Shown one piece after another: positions 19,649 through 28,006 of a stretch of DNA of 64,000 nucleotides (the first letter of the stretch is position 1; each line of letters begins with the position of its first letter). This stretch comes from Jatrophihabitans endophyticus (GTDB lineage Bacteria; Actinomycetota; Actinomycetes; Mycobacteriales; Jatrophihabitantaceae). The notes below the pieces were generated by a model that searched no databases, was not told the DNA's origin, and saw only the letters and a program-made list of their open reading frames with translations. The position numbers and the translations under genes were made by a program. Location: positions 434,001 to 498,000 of the forward strand of contig NZ_FQVU01000002.1 of assembly GCF_900129455.1 (NCBI RefSeq). Direction: 5' to 3'.

Positions 19649-19732
19649 CCGGGCCACCCGTGCCACCGGTCCTGGAGCGGATCCGAACGGTGGCCTGACC
19701 TCCCTCGAACACGACGCGGGTTCGATCCCGGC

Positions 19733-21046
19733 ATGGACAGCGAGTGGGCCGCAGCGGCACGACTGGTCCGGCGGACCGGGTTCGGTGCATCCGGTCGCAC
19801 CGTGGACGCCGTGCTCCGGGAGGGCGGTGCCGCCTACGTACGGCGCATCGTGGCGGCGGACCCGACGGCCGACGCCGGAGCCCGCCGAACACCGCCGCCG
19901 CGCTTCCCGGCGGTGGCGTCGCCGCGACCGGGAGGGGGCATGTCGGCGGCGCAGAAGAAGCAGCGCAACGCCGCCCGCCACGACGAATCCGTTCAGCTCA
20001 CCGGATGGTGGCTGCGGCGCATGCTCGCGGTCGAGCAACCGTTCGGCGAGAAGGCGACCTTCGTCTGGCACTCGCACTTCGCGACGTCGCTGAAGAAGGT
20101 CAAGATCGCCTCGCTGATGCTGCAGCACAACGAGCGGCAGCGCGGGCTCGCGACCTCGCGGTTCGACACGCTCGCGTACACGATGTTGCTGGACGCGGCC
20201 ACGCAACGCTGGCTCGACAACGTCCGCAACACCGTCACGGGCCCCAACGAGAACCTGTCGCGTGAGTTCATGGAGGTCTTCACGCTCGGTCACGCGGACG
20301 GTTACACCGAACACGACGTGCGCGACGGTGCGCGCGCGCTGACCGGGTACAAGGTCGACCCGCACGACGGCACGGTCTCGCTGCGGCCGGCGTTGCACGA
20401 CACCGGCGCCAAGACGGTGTTCGGCCACACCGGCGACTTCGACGCGAAGGGCTTCTGCGACGCCGTCCTCGCCCGTCCGGGTTGCGCCCGTTACGTCGTG
20501 GCGCGCTTGTTCGGACGTCTCGTCTCCGATCGCGCAGCGGACGACGCCACGCAGGACCGGCTGCTCGCGGCGTACGGTCCCCGCCGCGACCTGGCGGAGC
20601 TCCTCGTCGCGATGTTCACCGATCACGCGTTCGACGACGCGCGCGACACCTTCGTGGTGGGGCCGGTCGAGTGGCTGATCGGTGCGATGCGGGCACTCGG
20701 GGTCACCGCCGACTCCGACGCGGAGCTGCGGCAGACCACCGCGACCCTCGACGCCCTCGGCCAGTTGCCGTTCTTCCCACCGAGCGTCGGCGGATGGCCG
20801 AGCGGAGCGGTGTGGCTGTCGACCGCGGCGGCCGACCTGCGGTTCCGGGCGGCCGGACGCCTCGTGCAGCACGCCGATCTCGACGACCTGACCGGTTCCC
20901 CGACCGCGCGGGTGGAGGCCATCGCCTATCGCCTGGGGATCGCCACGTGGTCCGACCGGACGTTGGCGGTGTTGCGGGGAACGGCGGGGGACGTCCGCCA
21001 GCTCGCCGCGGTCGCGCTCAACAGCCCCGAGTACCTCGTCCACTGA
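19733..21046 (+). CDS. DUF1800 family protein
   Basis: A 437-residue member of the DUF1800 family, whose function is not established. Conserved stretches are [12 protein letters not shown] at the start, [36 protein letters not shown] and the [11 protein letters not shown] region near the C-terminus. There is no clear signal peptide. It is followed after 29 bases by a DUF1501 gene. This pairing is widespread in bacteria, and the DUF1501 partner carries the export signal, so the two probably act together at or outside the cell surface. The pair separates purQ from purS. Confidence 0.88.
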   Translation: MDSEWAAAARLVRRTGFGASGRTVDAVLREGGAAYVRRIVAADPTADAGARRTPPPRFPAVASPRPGGGMSAAQKKQRNAARHDESVQLTGWWLRRMLAVEQPFGEKATFVWHSHFATSLKKVKIASLMLQHNERQRGLATSRFDTLAYTMLLDAATQRWLDNVRNTVTGPNENLSREFMEVFTLGHADGYTEHDVRDGARALTGYKVDPHDGTVSLRPALHDTGAKTVFGHTGDFDAKGFCDAVLARPGCARYVVARLFGRLVSDRAADDATQDRLLAAYGPRRDLAELLVAMFTDHAFDDARDTFVVGPVEWLIGAMRALGVTADSDAELRQTTATLDALGQLPFFPPSVGGWPSGAVWLSTAAADLRFRAAGRLVQHADLDDLTGSPTARVEAIAYRLGIATWSDRTLAVLRGTAGDVRQLAAVALNSPEYLVH

Positions 21047-21075
21047 GAGCCGTTCCGACGCCTGGGAGAACATCG

Positions 21076-22326
21076 ATGGACACCGTGACCCGCCGCCGCT
21101 TCCTGCTCGCCTCCGGCGTCACCGGTGCCGCCGGCCTCGCTGCCGGAGCGGCCGCCCTCGATCATCGGACGTTGCAGCTGCGGGCGGCCGAGACGCCGCT
21201 GGCCGGGGACGCGAACGTCCTCGTCCTGGTGACCCTGTACGGCGGCAACGACGGCCTGAACACCGTGGTGCCCTACGGCGACAAGGCCTATCAGGACGGC
21301 CGTCCCGACCTCGCGTACGCGGAGTCGGCCGTGCACCGTCTCGGCGACGGCCTCGGCCTCAACCCGGCGCTGAAGGGTATGGCCGGCCTCTGGGCCGAGC
21401 GCCGTCTCGCGATCGTCCGCGGCGTCGGGTACCCCCGGCCCGACTTCAGCCACTTCCGCTCGATGGACATCTGGCAGACCGCGTCGCCGACGACCCCCGT
21501 CCCCACCGGATGGATCGGACGATGGCTGGACGCGACGGGTGACGACCCCGTCCGAGCGGTCAACGTCGGCTCGGTGCTCGCCCCGGCGGCGGTCGGGGCC
21601 CGGTGCACCGCTGCGGCGCTCGACGCCGATCAGGCCCGGCTACGGGCCGCCTTCGCGCCTGCGGTCACCCAGCTCGCGGTACCGGCGTCGGGCGAGAAGC
21701 CGGCGCGGGCCGCCGTCCGAACCTCGTACCGCAACGAGCGGACGGTCGCGACGACGTTCGCGACCGCGCTCGGGCCGTCCGCGCCGCGTCAGGGGTCGGG
21801 GCAGGGCGGCGGCGCGAGCAGGAAGGCCGGGCACAGCGGCCAGTCCTCGAACGCCCTGGCCGACCAGCTCACCTTCGTCGGGCGGTGCGTCAGGGCCGGC
21901 GTCCCCACCCGGGTGTATCTCGTGAGCCTCGGTGGCTTCGACACGCACGCGGACGAGAAGGGGACGCAGGAGAAGTTGCTGAGCACCCTCGACGAGGCGG
22001 TCGCCGGGTTCGTGACCGACATGGCTGCCGACGAGCGCGGCCGTCGGGTGGTCGTGGCCGTCTACTCCGAGTTCGGGCGCCGGGTCGTCGCGAACGGCGG
22101 CGACGGCACCGACCACGGAACGGCCGGGCCCGTGTTCGTCGCGGGCGCCCCGGTGCGCGGCGGGTTCTACGGCGAACAGCCGTCGCTGACCGACCTCGAC
22201 GACGGCAATCTCAAGTCCTCGGTCGACTTCCGGGCCGTGTACGGCGAGCTCGTCCACCGGGTCCTGGCGAGCGACCCCCACGCCGTGCTCGACACCGTGC
22301 CTGCCGAACTCGGGTTCCTCGCCTGA
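21076..22326 (+). CDS. DUF1501 family protein, Tat-exported
   Basis: A 416-residue DUF1501 protein of the alkaline-phosphatase/sulfatase-like superfamily. The twin-arginine signal reads TRRRFLLASG followed by an Ala/Gly-rich stretch, so export in folded form is expected. Family motifs include LYGGNDGLNTVVP, RPDFSHFRSMDIWQ, VSLGGFDTHADEKG and the late SEFGRRVVANGGDGTDHGTAGP, which holds likely metal ligands. GGGAGA lies seven bases before the ATG at 21076. A Gly/Ser/Gln-rich insert occurs near residues 235-255. Function is unknown; it is coupled with the DUF1800 gene. Confidence 0.9.
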   Translation: MDTVTRRRFLLASGVTGAAGLAAGAAALDHRTLQLRAAETPLAGDANVLVLVTLYGGNDGLNTVVPYGDKAYQDGRPDLAYAESAVHRLGDGLGLNPALKGMAGLWAERRLAIVRGVGYPRPDFSHFRSMDIWQTASPTTPVPTGWIGRWLDATGDDPVRAVNVGSVLAPAAVGARCTAAALDADQARLRAAFAPAVTQLAVPASGEKPARAAVRTSYRNERTVATTFATALGPSAPRQGSGQGGGASRKAGHSGQSSNALADQLTFVGRCVRAGVPTRVYLVSLGGFDTHADEKGTQEKLLSTLDEAVAGFVTDMAADERGRRVVVAVYSEFGRRVVANGGDGTDHGTAGPVFVAGAPVRGGFYGEQPSLTDLDDGNLKSSVDFRAVYGELVHRVLASDPHAVLDTVPAELGFLA

Positions 22327-22342
22327 GCGGAGGGGCGGTGTC

Positions 22343-22576
22343 TCAGACCCGCCGGATCGAGTAGTTCTCGATGACGGGGTTCGCGAGCAGCGTGTCGGCG
22401 ATCCGCGCGAGCGCGTCGCCGTCGAGCGCGTCCTCGACCTCGAGCTCGAAGTGCTTGCCCTGACGGACGCCGGTCACGCCCGTCACGCCGAGGCGGCCGA
22501 GCGCGCCGAGGATGGCCTGACCCTGCGGGTCCAGGATCTCGGGCTTCAGCACGACATCAACGACCACGCGGGCCAC
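22343..22576 (-). CDS. purS: Phosphoribosylformylglycinamidine synthase subunit PurS
   Basis: A 77-residue PurS, the small structural subunit that bridges PurL and PurQ. The sequence ARVVVDVVLKPEILDPQGQA and the end NPVIENYSIRRV are typical of the family. The GTG at 22576 follows AGGAG by six bases and starts the conserved ARV segment; the longer frame to 22624 is not supported. It faces the DUF1501 gene tail to tail with a 16-base gap. Separation from purQ by an inserted gene pair is unusual, so PurS dosage depends on its own promoter. Confidence 0.95.
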   Translation of the reverse strand: MARVVVDVVLKPEILDPQGQAILGALGRLGVTGVTGVRQGKHFELEVEDALDGDALARIADTLLANPVIENYSIRRV

Positions 22577-22630
22577 GGCGACTCCTGTTCCGACGACTGC
22601 TCGGTGACACCCTAGGCCACCCACCGATCA

Positions 22631-22678
22631 CGCTTTTGGCGGCTGAGCGCACCATAGTGCGCTCTGCCGCCAAAAGCG
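22631..22678. terminator. Mismatched hairpin upstream of purS
   Basis: CGCTTTTGGCGGC (22631-22643) pairs with 22666-22678 and GAGCGCA (22645-22651) with 22658-22664. The stems are separated by one symmetric T-T mismatch, with a CCATAG loop. It lies eight bases after the FMN-reductase stop and probably terminates that transcript before the purS promoter. Confidence 0.75.
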
Positions 22679-22685
22679 GGTCGGG

Positions 22686-23249
22686 TCAGCTCGCGGCGCG
22701 GACGCCGGCCAGCGGTTCCGCGAGCTTGACCAGTTCGTCGAGCATCACATCGGCGGACTGCGCGACGACGTCGGTGGGCTCGAATCCCCCGTCGCCGAGC
22801 ATCGTGCGCGCCATCGGGATCAGCACGGTGTCGCCGACGGGCACCATGCGCACCGCGGTGACGACCTGCTTGAGCATCTGCACCGCCCGCATGCCGCCGG
22901 AGACGCCGCCGTAGCTGACGAAGCCCACGGGCTTGTAGCGCCACTCGCGGTTGAGGTAGTCGATCGCGTTCTTCAGCGCCGCGTTGAACGCGTAGTTGTA
23001 CTCCGGCGTCACCATCACCACCGCGTCGGCGGCGTCGACCCGCGCACTCCAGTCCTTCGTGTGCTGATGCTCGTACTTGCCGGTCATCGGGTGGGCCGGC
23101 TCGTCGTGCAGCGGCAGCGCGATCTCGGCCAGGTCGGCGACCTCGACCTCGAAGCCGCCGTGCTGCGACGCGCGATCGGCGAACCAGTCGCCGATCGGCT
23201 TGCCGATCCGGCCGGGACGTGTGCTCGCGATGATGACCAGCAACTTCAT
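22686..23249 (-). CDS. NADPH-dependent FMN reductase / flavodoxin-like oxidoreductase
   Basis: A 187-residue protein of the NADPH:FMN reductase family. The phosphate-binding loop is IIASTRPGRIGKPIGDW, and the flavin-contacting PEYNYAFNAALKNAIDYL and FVSYGGVSGGMRAVQ motifs are intact. It likely reduces free flavin or quinone-like compounds in the cytoplasm. It is preceded by a strong palindrome that resembles a MarR-type operator, so induction by reactive chemicals is plausible. It is a single-gene unit bounded by a hairpin. Confidence 0.9.
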   Translation of the reverse strand: MKLLVIIASTRPGRIGKPIGDWFADRASQHGGFEVEVADLAEIALPLHDEPAHPMTGKYEHQHTKDWSARVDAADAVVMVTPEYNYAFNAALKNAIDYLNREWRYKPVGFVSYGGVSGGMRAVQMLKQVVTAVRMVPVGDTVLIPMARTMLGDGGFEPTDVVAQSADVMLDELVKLAEPLAGVRAAS

Positions 23250-23263
23250 GCCGTGCTCCCTTA

Positions 23264-23279
23264 GGTTGACTCGTCAACC
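23264..23279. promoter_or_regulatory. MarR-type operator in front of FMN reductase
   Basis: GGTTGAC-TC-GTCAACC is a perfect seven-base inverted repeat 15 bases upstream of the start codon. The GTTGA/TCAAC half sites match those of the palindrome near marR at 10563-10574 but in the opposite order. The cognate regulator is not adjacent. Confidence 0.55.
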
Positions 23280-23325
23280 ATATCAGCGCAGGACACCTGC
23301 CCCTGCGCCGTGGTCGGATGGCGGC

Positions 23326-23571
23326 ATGACCACACCGTCCCCGCACCGAACGATCCAGGTCGTCATCGACCTCGAGGATGCCGAATCCGTCGCCGCCACG
23401 ACCGACAGTCATCAGCAGGCCGCCGACTGGCTGCTGGGCGAGCTCGGGCGCGGCGACGGATCGCCGTACCCGCCCGTCACCGACGAGGCCGGGCTGACCG
23501 AGCTGGTCGACGCGATCAACGACAAGCTCGGCACGTCCGGCGTCGACGTCCGCTGGTCGTACGTCGACTGA
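23326..23571 (+). CDS. Small hypothetical protein
   Basis: An 81-residue protein of unknown function. It contains a beta-strand-like IQVVIDLEDAESV segment, a helix around QQAADWLLGELG and an ending DVRWSYVD. There is no signal or membrane segment. Codon use matches the neighbours. A TCGGAT hexamer ending seven bases before the ATG fits the leaderless pattern seen elsewhere in the window, weakly supporting this start. I do not recognise the family. Confidence 0.6.
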   Translation: MTTPSPHRTIQVVIDLEDAESVAATTDSHQQAADWLLGELGRGDGSPYPPVTDEAGLTELVDAINDKLGTSGVDVRWSYVD

Positions 23572-23592
23572 GTCCCGACGCGCGCCGAGCCC

Positions 23593-25323
23593 TCAGCGCA
23601 GCCCGACGACGACCGACGTCCCGTTCGCGCCCACCGATGCGGTGTCGGCCAGCACCACCGCGCCCGGCGCCGCGACCAGCCGTGCCGGCTCGGTCACGGA
23701 GGTCCGCTTCGGGAACGGGCCACCGAGGCGGACGGTGATCGTGTGCTGGAAGCGGGCGCTGCCGTAGTCGGCGGTGCGCACCTGCACGATGCCCTTCTCG
23801 TCGGCGCCGGCGGTGGGCGCGCGCTCCGCGCAGACGACCGAACGGGCCAGCACCGCGCCGAGCTCGGCGGAGGCACAGTTCGCCGGTGGCCCGGGGGGAA
23901 GCAGAACCCGTCTCGTACGGATGTCGCGCAATCCGCGCCCGGCCCCGGTGGTCGCGTCGTGCGCGACGATCGGGGCGGTCGTCGAATCGACTGCGAAGCC
24001 CCGGACGACGGCTCCCGTCGCCGTGTCGAGCAGGACGCTGCGGGAGTGCGCGCCCTCGACGTAGGCCGCGTAGACCAGGTCACCCCCGCTCGAGACGGTG
24101 GTGACGAGGTCCAAGCGGCTCGGCAACCGGGTCGTGTGGTGCCACCGCACGTGGCCGGTCGCCCCGTCGAGCAACTGCACGGTGGCGTTCGCCGGGCCTT
24201 CGCCGGCCCCGCAGAGCAGGAAGACCACAAGGCCCGCCGGCAGCGCCCGCGCACTGTTCAGCCCCTGGTGCAGCACGCAGCCCGACGGTGCGCGATAGGT
24301 CCAGCTGCGCCTCCCGGTGCGCAACGAACGGGCCTCGTATCCCTCGTCGTCGGAGCCCTGGGCACCGTTCGAACCGAGCAGCGTCGTGTCGGTGACCTGC
24401 AGCCTCGACGGGCCGAGCAGGCCGTCGTTGCCCTTCGTCCGCAACGCGAACCGCACCCGTCCGGACACGGCATCGAGCCCGAACAGCCGCTGGACGCCGC
24501 CGCCGAGGTCGAAGCCGACGAGCACGACGGTGCGGTCGGGCGTGGCGGCGAGCCGGACGGCCTGCGCGCCCGACCGTTCGTAGTGCCAGCGTTCCTTGCC
24601 CGTCCTCCCGTCGACGGCGGTGACGCCGCGTGCGGTCAGCACGGCCACGCCGGTGCCGGCCGCCACGACCTCCTGGACCTGCCCGTGCACGGTGAAGGCC
24701 CACGCCTGCCTGGCCACCGCCGACGGCGCCGCCGGCGCGGTGGTGGAGGCAGCGGTCGTCGCGTCGACCGTCCACCCGCTCGCGCTCGACGACAACGGAA
24801 CGCTGGTCGCCGCCACGAGCGCGACGCCGACGGCTCCGCCGACGACGGCGAACGGGCGGGGACGACCCAGGCGGGGCGGGAACCCCGCGAACAGCAGCAG
24901 GGCACCGATGCCGGTGGCCAGGCCACCGACCGCGACCAGGAGTGTCTGCGCGCCCGGGAATCCCAGGTCGTGCTGTGACCGCAGTCCGAGGGCACCCACG
25001 ACCGCCGCCCCCAGGGCCAGCAGGGCGGTCAAGGTCGTGCAGACCACCAGCAGGACGGTCGGTGCCAGCCAGCGGCGCGAACCTGCCACACCCCGATGTG
25101 CGAGCACGACACAGCCGAGCAACGCTGCGATCGCGAGCCACGTCAACACGATCAGGGCCTGCGCCGACCCACGGCCCGGCGACGGGGAGACGAGATCGTC
25201 GGCCACACCCCAGCCGCCCACGACCAGCACCACGGTGCCGGCGAGCAACAGGCCCACCCCGAATCCGAACGACACCGTCCTCGTGACCCCGGCCCGTCCG
25301 CCGGTCCCGCTACGCTCGGACAC
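23593..25323 (-). CDS. Membrane-anchored PQQ-like beta-propeller protein
   Basis: A protein of about 576 residues. The first third has four hydrophobic segments (for example LLLAGTVVLVVGGWGV and AALLGCVVLAH). The remainder is an extracellular beta-propeller of PQQ-type repeats, visible as GVTAVDGRTGKERWHYERSG, LFGLDAVSGRVRFALR and LLDGATGHVRWHHTTRLP. Such proteins scaffold or bind at the cell surface, and no catalytic residues are evident. The open frame begins at 25371. I prefer the GTG at 25323, which has a TACAAA hexamer six bases upstream, but the start remains uncertain. It is convergent with the small gene at 23326. Confidence 0.75.
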   Translation of the reverse strand: MSERSGTGGRAGVTRTVSFGFGVGLLLAGTVVLVVGGWGVADDLVSPSPGRGSAQALIVLTWLAIAALLGCVVLAHRGVAGSRRWLAPTVLLVVCTTLTALLALGAAVVGALGLRSQHDLGFPGAQTLLVAVGGLATGIGALLLFAGFPPRLGRPRPFAVVGGAVGVALVAATSVPLSSSASGWTVDATTAASTTAPAAPSAVARQAWAFTVHGQVQEVVAAGTGVAVLTARGVTAVDGRTGKERWHYERSGAQAVRLAATPDRTVVLVGFDLGGGVQRLFGLDAVSGRVRFALRTKGNDGLLGPSRLQVTDTTLLGSNGAQGSDDEGYEARSLRTGRRSWTYRAPSGCVLHQGLNSARALPAGLVVFLLCGAGEGPANATVQLLDGATGHVRWHHTTRLPSRLDLVTTVSSGGDLVYAAYVEGAHSRSVLLDTATGAVVRGFAVDSTTAPIVAHDATTGAGRGLRDIRTRRVLLPPGPPANCASAELGAVLARSVVCAERAPTAGADEKGIVQVRTADYGSARFQHTITVRLGGPFPKRTSVTEPARLVAAPGAVVLADTASVGANGTSVVVGLR

Positions 25324-25465
25324 CGGGACTTTGTACACGACCTCGCGCGACCACACCCGCCGGACGCGCACCGTAGCTCTGCGGTCCGGGCCGACGACCC
25401 ACGATCCGCGCCTGGCCCCATGCGGGCGCGGTCAGCTGATCGTCGCCAACGCGTCGGCGTGGGGC

Positions 25466-25507
25466 CAAGCCCACTCGGCACTGCGCTCGCATGGGCAAGC
25501 CCACTCG
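25466..25507. repeat. Short direct repeat in purC downstream region
   Basis: CAAGCCCACTCG occurs at 25466-25477 and again at 25496-25507, a 30-base period in the gap after purC. No gene or function is evident. Confidence 0.5.
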
Positions 25508-25528
25508 ACGCCGCGCCGGCAGGGATGG

Positions 25529-26434
25529 CTAGGGCCAGTCGGCGAAGCGCAGGCCCGTCAAGCGCTCGTACGCCTCGACGTAGCGCTCGCGCGTCGCGGC
25601 CACGACCTCGTCGGGGAGGGGCGGCGGGGCGTCACCGGAGGCGCGGTCCCAACCCGACTCGGGACCGAGCAGCCAGTTGCGGACGTACTGCTTGTCGAAG
25701 CTGGGCTGCGGACGGCCCGGCGTCCAGTCGTCGGCGGGCCAGAACCGCGAGGAGTCCGGCGTGAGCACCTCGTCGCCCAGGACGAGATCGTCGCTGCCGG
25801 GCACGCGGCCGAACTCGAACTTGGTGTCGGCGAGGACGATGCCGCGCTCGCGGGCGATGCCCGCCGCGACGTCGTAGATGCGCAGCGTCACCTCGCGCAG
25901 CGCCGCTGCCGTCGGCTCGCCGACCACACCCGCGACAGCGGCGAACGACACGTTCTCGTCGTGCTCGCCCAGCGCGGCCTTGGTCGCCGGGGTGAAGATC
26001 GGCCGGGGCAGTCGGTCGCCGTCGACGAGCCCGGCCGGCAGCGCCACGCCGCACACGGCGCCGGTCTCGCGGTAGTCGAGGAGCCCCGACCCGGTCAGGT
26101 AGCCGCGCGCGACCGCCTCGACCGGCAGCATCTCCAGCTGCCGGCACACGAGCGCCCGCCCGCGCCAGGACGCGGGGATAGCGGCGTCGTCGAGACTGAG
26201 CACGTGGTTCGCGACGACGTCGGCGAGCTGCTCGAACCACCACACCGACATCGCGGTCAGGATGCGACCCTTGTCGGGGATCGTGGTGCCGAGGACGAAG
26301 TCGAAGGCCGATATGCGGTCGCTCGCGAGCATGATCAGCCGGCCGTCCTCGGTCCGGTAGAGGTCACGGACCTTGCCGCTGTGGACGTGCGTGAGGCCGC
26401 CGGGGACGGCGGGCGCGGCATCGGGTGCAGTCAC
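25529..26434 (-). CDS. purC: Phosphoribosylaminoimidazole-succinocarboxamide synthase (SAICAR synthetase)
   Basis: A 301-residue PurC that joins aspartate to CAIR with ATP. The N-terminal nucleotide loop is [14 protein letters not shown]. Other landmarks are [38 protein letters not shown] and the C-terminal [14 protein letters not shown] and [11 protein letters not shown]. The GTG at 26434 lies seven bases after GGGAGGA, which fixes the start over a 105-residue longer frame. Length is typical of the actinobacterial long form. It lies upstream of purS on the same strand, with two unrelated genes between. Confidence 0.96.
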   Translation of the reverse strand: MTAPDAAPAVPGGLTHVHSGKVRDLYRTEDGRLIMLASDRISAFDFVLGTTIPDKGRILTAMSVWWFEQLADVVANHVLSLDDAAIPASWRGRALVCRQLEMLPVEAVARGYLTGSGLLDYRETGAVCGVALPAGLVDGDRLPRPIFTPATKAALGEHDENVSFAAVAGVVGEPTAAALREVTLRIYDVAAGIARERGIVLADTKFEFGRVPGSDDLVLGDEVLTPDSSRFWPADDWTPGRPQPSFDKQYVRNWLLGPESGWDRASGDAPPPLPDEVVAATRERYVEAYERLTGLRFADWP

Positions 26435-26486
26435 CGCGCGATCCTCCCAGATCACCGGACGGCCGACCCGGCCCCGCGGGCGGACA

Positions 26487-26557
26487 GACACCGATCCCGC
26501 CCTCCTGGCCGCGCCCGACGGGGCGTGACCACTGCTGTGGAGGGCGGGATCGGTGTC
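26487..26557. terminator. Very long hairpin upstream of purC
   Basis: A perfect 19-bp repeat (26487-26505 with 26539-26557; arm GACACCGATCCCGCCCTCC) encloses a 33-base loop whose CGCCC/GGGCG core extends the stem imperfectly. It lies after the small peptide gene on the minus strand and is a likely terminator or cruciform. Confidence 0.75.
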
Positions 26558-26612
26558 GATGCTGTCGAGGGCCGCCAGGACTACGGCCTCGACGTGCGAT
26601 GGCGCGGTGCCG

Positions 26613-26819
26613 TCACCACCACCAGTCGCCGGGGCGGCGGACCCCGACGGAGACGTGCGCCGTGGTGGCCGGTGTGCCGACCGTGGTGGTGACCGACGTG
26701 CTGACCGACGTGGTCGCGCTCGCGTCGGCGGGTGCGGCCGTGGCGACACCCGCGCCGCCGGCGACGAGGCCGACGGCCAGCGCCGCGACGGCGGCGAACT
26801 TGGCGATGACGCTGCGCAT
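26613..26819 (-). CDS. Small secreted peptide with Trp-Trp-Trp C-terminus
   Basis: A 68-residue precursor. A clear Sec signal ([20 protein letters not shown]) ends near the ATAAPA cleavage site, leaving about 39 residues. The mature part is rich in Ser, Thr and Val ([16 protein letters not shown]) and ends RRPGDWWW. It has no cysteines. The ATG at 26819 has AGGGAC about five bases upstream; the longer frame is not supported. It is divergent from a TrmB/LuxR-type regulator across an unusually AT-rich 164-base gap. The family is not recognised. A surface or signalling peptide is possible, by inference only. Confidence 0.65.
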   Translation of the reverse strand: MRSVIAKFAAVAALAVGLVAGGAGVATAAPADASATTSVSTSVTTTVGTPATTAHVSVGVRRPGDWWW

Positions 26820-26983
26820 GAGGTCCCTATTTGTCACGTTAGATCCAATTTTCCCGGCTGGTGACTTTGAGTTGATCCCTGCCACCAAACGAGTTCTTGA
26901 CAATAGGATTCAGGCAGACGAGCGGGCTTTCAAACCCTGGCAGTGGCAGGTAGCTGCCTGGCACCTAATGACGGACGGTACAT

Positions 26984-27991
26984 ATGGGCGAATTCGGTGA
27001 ACTGACCGAATCCGACGTCGCCCTGTACCGCGCGGTGCTCGAGGAGCCGGGTCGCGGGGTCCCCGACATCGCCGCATCGTTGGCGGTCACCTCGGACGAC
27101 ATCGACAAGTCGGTCGCGCGTCTCGTCGAGCTCGGCCTGCTCCGCCACGGCGACGGCGACCGTCTCACCGGGGTCAGCCCCATGCTGGCCGAGGCCACCG
27201 TGCTCGGCGCCGAGGACCTCGAGCTCGGCGCGCGCCGGGCGGCGGTCGAGCAGCGTCGCGACACGATCCGGCGCCTCGTCCCGCAATGGAACTCGGCCTT
27301 CACCAGCGCGGTGCACGAGGGCGTCGTCGACGTGATCAGCGACCAGAGCGCGATCGCGAACATCCTCATGCACTACGCGGACCGCTGCGAGCACGAGCTG
27401 CTCTCCGTCGCCCCCGGGCGGCTGCCCGCCACGCGCATGGACGGCCGGACCCGCGTCGCGAACGTGTACTCGGCGCGCCGCGGCATCAAGACCCGGGCGC
27501 TGTACCAGCACACGGCGCTGCGCGACCGGGCCACGCGCTCCTACCTGAACGAGCTGGCGCAGAACGGCGCCACCATCCGGTTCGCGCCGTCGGTCCCCGG
27601 TCGCAGCCTCGTCGTCGACCGGTCGGTCGCGCTGCTGCCCATCCCCACCGACGACCCCGGCCGGCACGGGCTCGCGGTCGTGCGCGAGCGCAACGTGATC
27701 GCATGGGTCGTCGCCACCTTCGAGCAGCTGTGGTCCGAGGCGTCGCCGCTCGAGGACGTCATCAACCGCCAGCACGACGACACCGAGCTCGACCAGACCC
27801 GGGCGGCGATCCTGCGGTTGATGGCCGAGGGCGAGAAGGACGAGGCGATCTCGCGCCGGCTGGCGATCTCGGTGCGGACCTGCCGGCGGCACATCGCCGA
27901 CTACATGGCGCAGGTCGGGGCGACGAGCCGGTTCCAGGCCGGGGTCATCGCCGCACGGGCCGGCCACACCGATTCCCCGACGCAGTCCTGA
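26984..27991 (+). CDS. TrmB-like / LuxR-type helix-turn-helix regulator
   Basis: A 335-residue regulator with two DNA-binding-like ends. The N-terminal winged helix (LTESDVALYRAVLEEPG through LVELGLLRHGDGDRL) is of the TrmB type. The middle resembles the effector domain of these regulators (SDQSAIANILMHYADRCEHELLSVAP). The C-terminus is a LuxR helix-turn-helix (EGEKDEAISRRLAISVRTCRRHIADYM). No receiver domain is present. It is alone in its unit and divergent from the small secreted peptide gene, which is its most likely target. Confidence 0.82.
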   Translation: MGEFGELTESDVALYRAVLEEPGRGVPDIAASLAVTSDDIDKSVARLVELGLLRHGDGDRLTGVSPMLAEATVLGAEDLELGARRAAVEQRRDTIRRLVPQWNSAFTSAVHEGVVDVISDQSAIANILMHYADRCEHELLSVAPGRLPATRMDGRTRVANVYSARRGIKTRALYQHTALRDRATRSYLNELAQNGATIRFAPSVPGRSLVVDRSVALLPIPTDDPGRHGLAVVRERNVIAWVVATFEQLWSEASPLEDVINRQHDDTELDQTRAAILRLMAEGEKDEAISRRLAISVRTCRRHIADYMAQVGATSRFQAGVIAARAGHTDSPTQS

Positions 27992-28006
27992 CGCGCCCCC
28001 GCGGGG

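Noticed and set aside
19719-19729. GGTTCGATCCC, like a tRNA T-arm, just before the DUF1800 gene
   Set aside because: No pairing acceptor, D-arm or anticodon stem can be drawn upstream and the T-stem has a mismatch; one such match in 64 kb is expected by chance.
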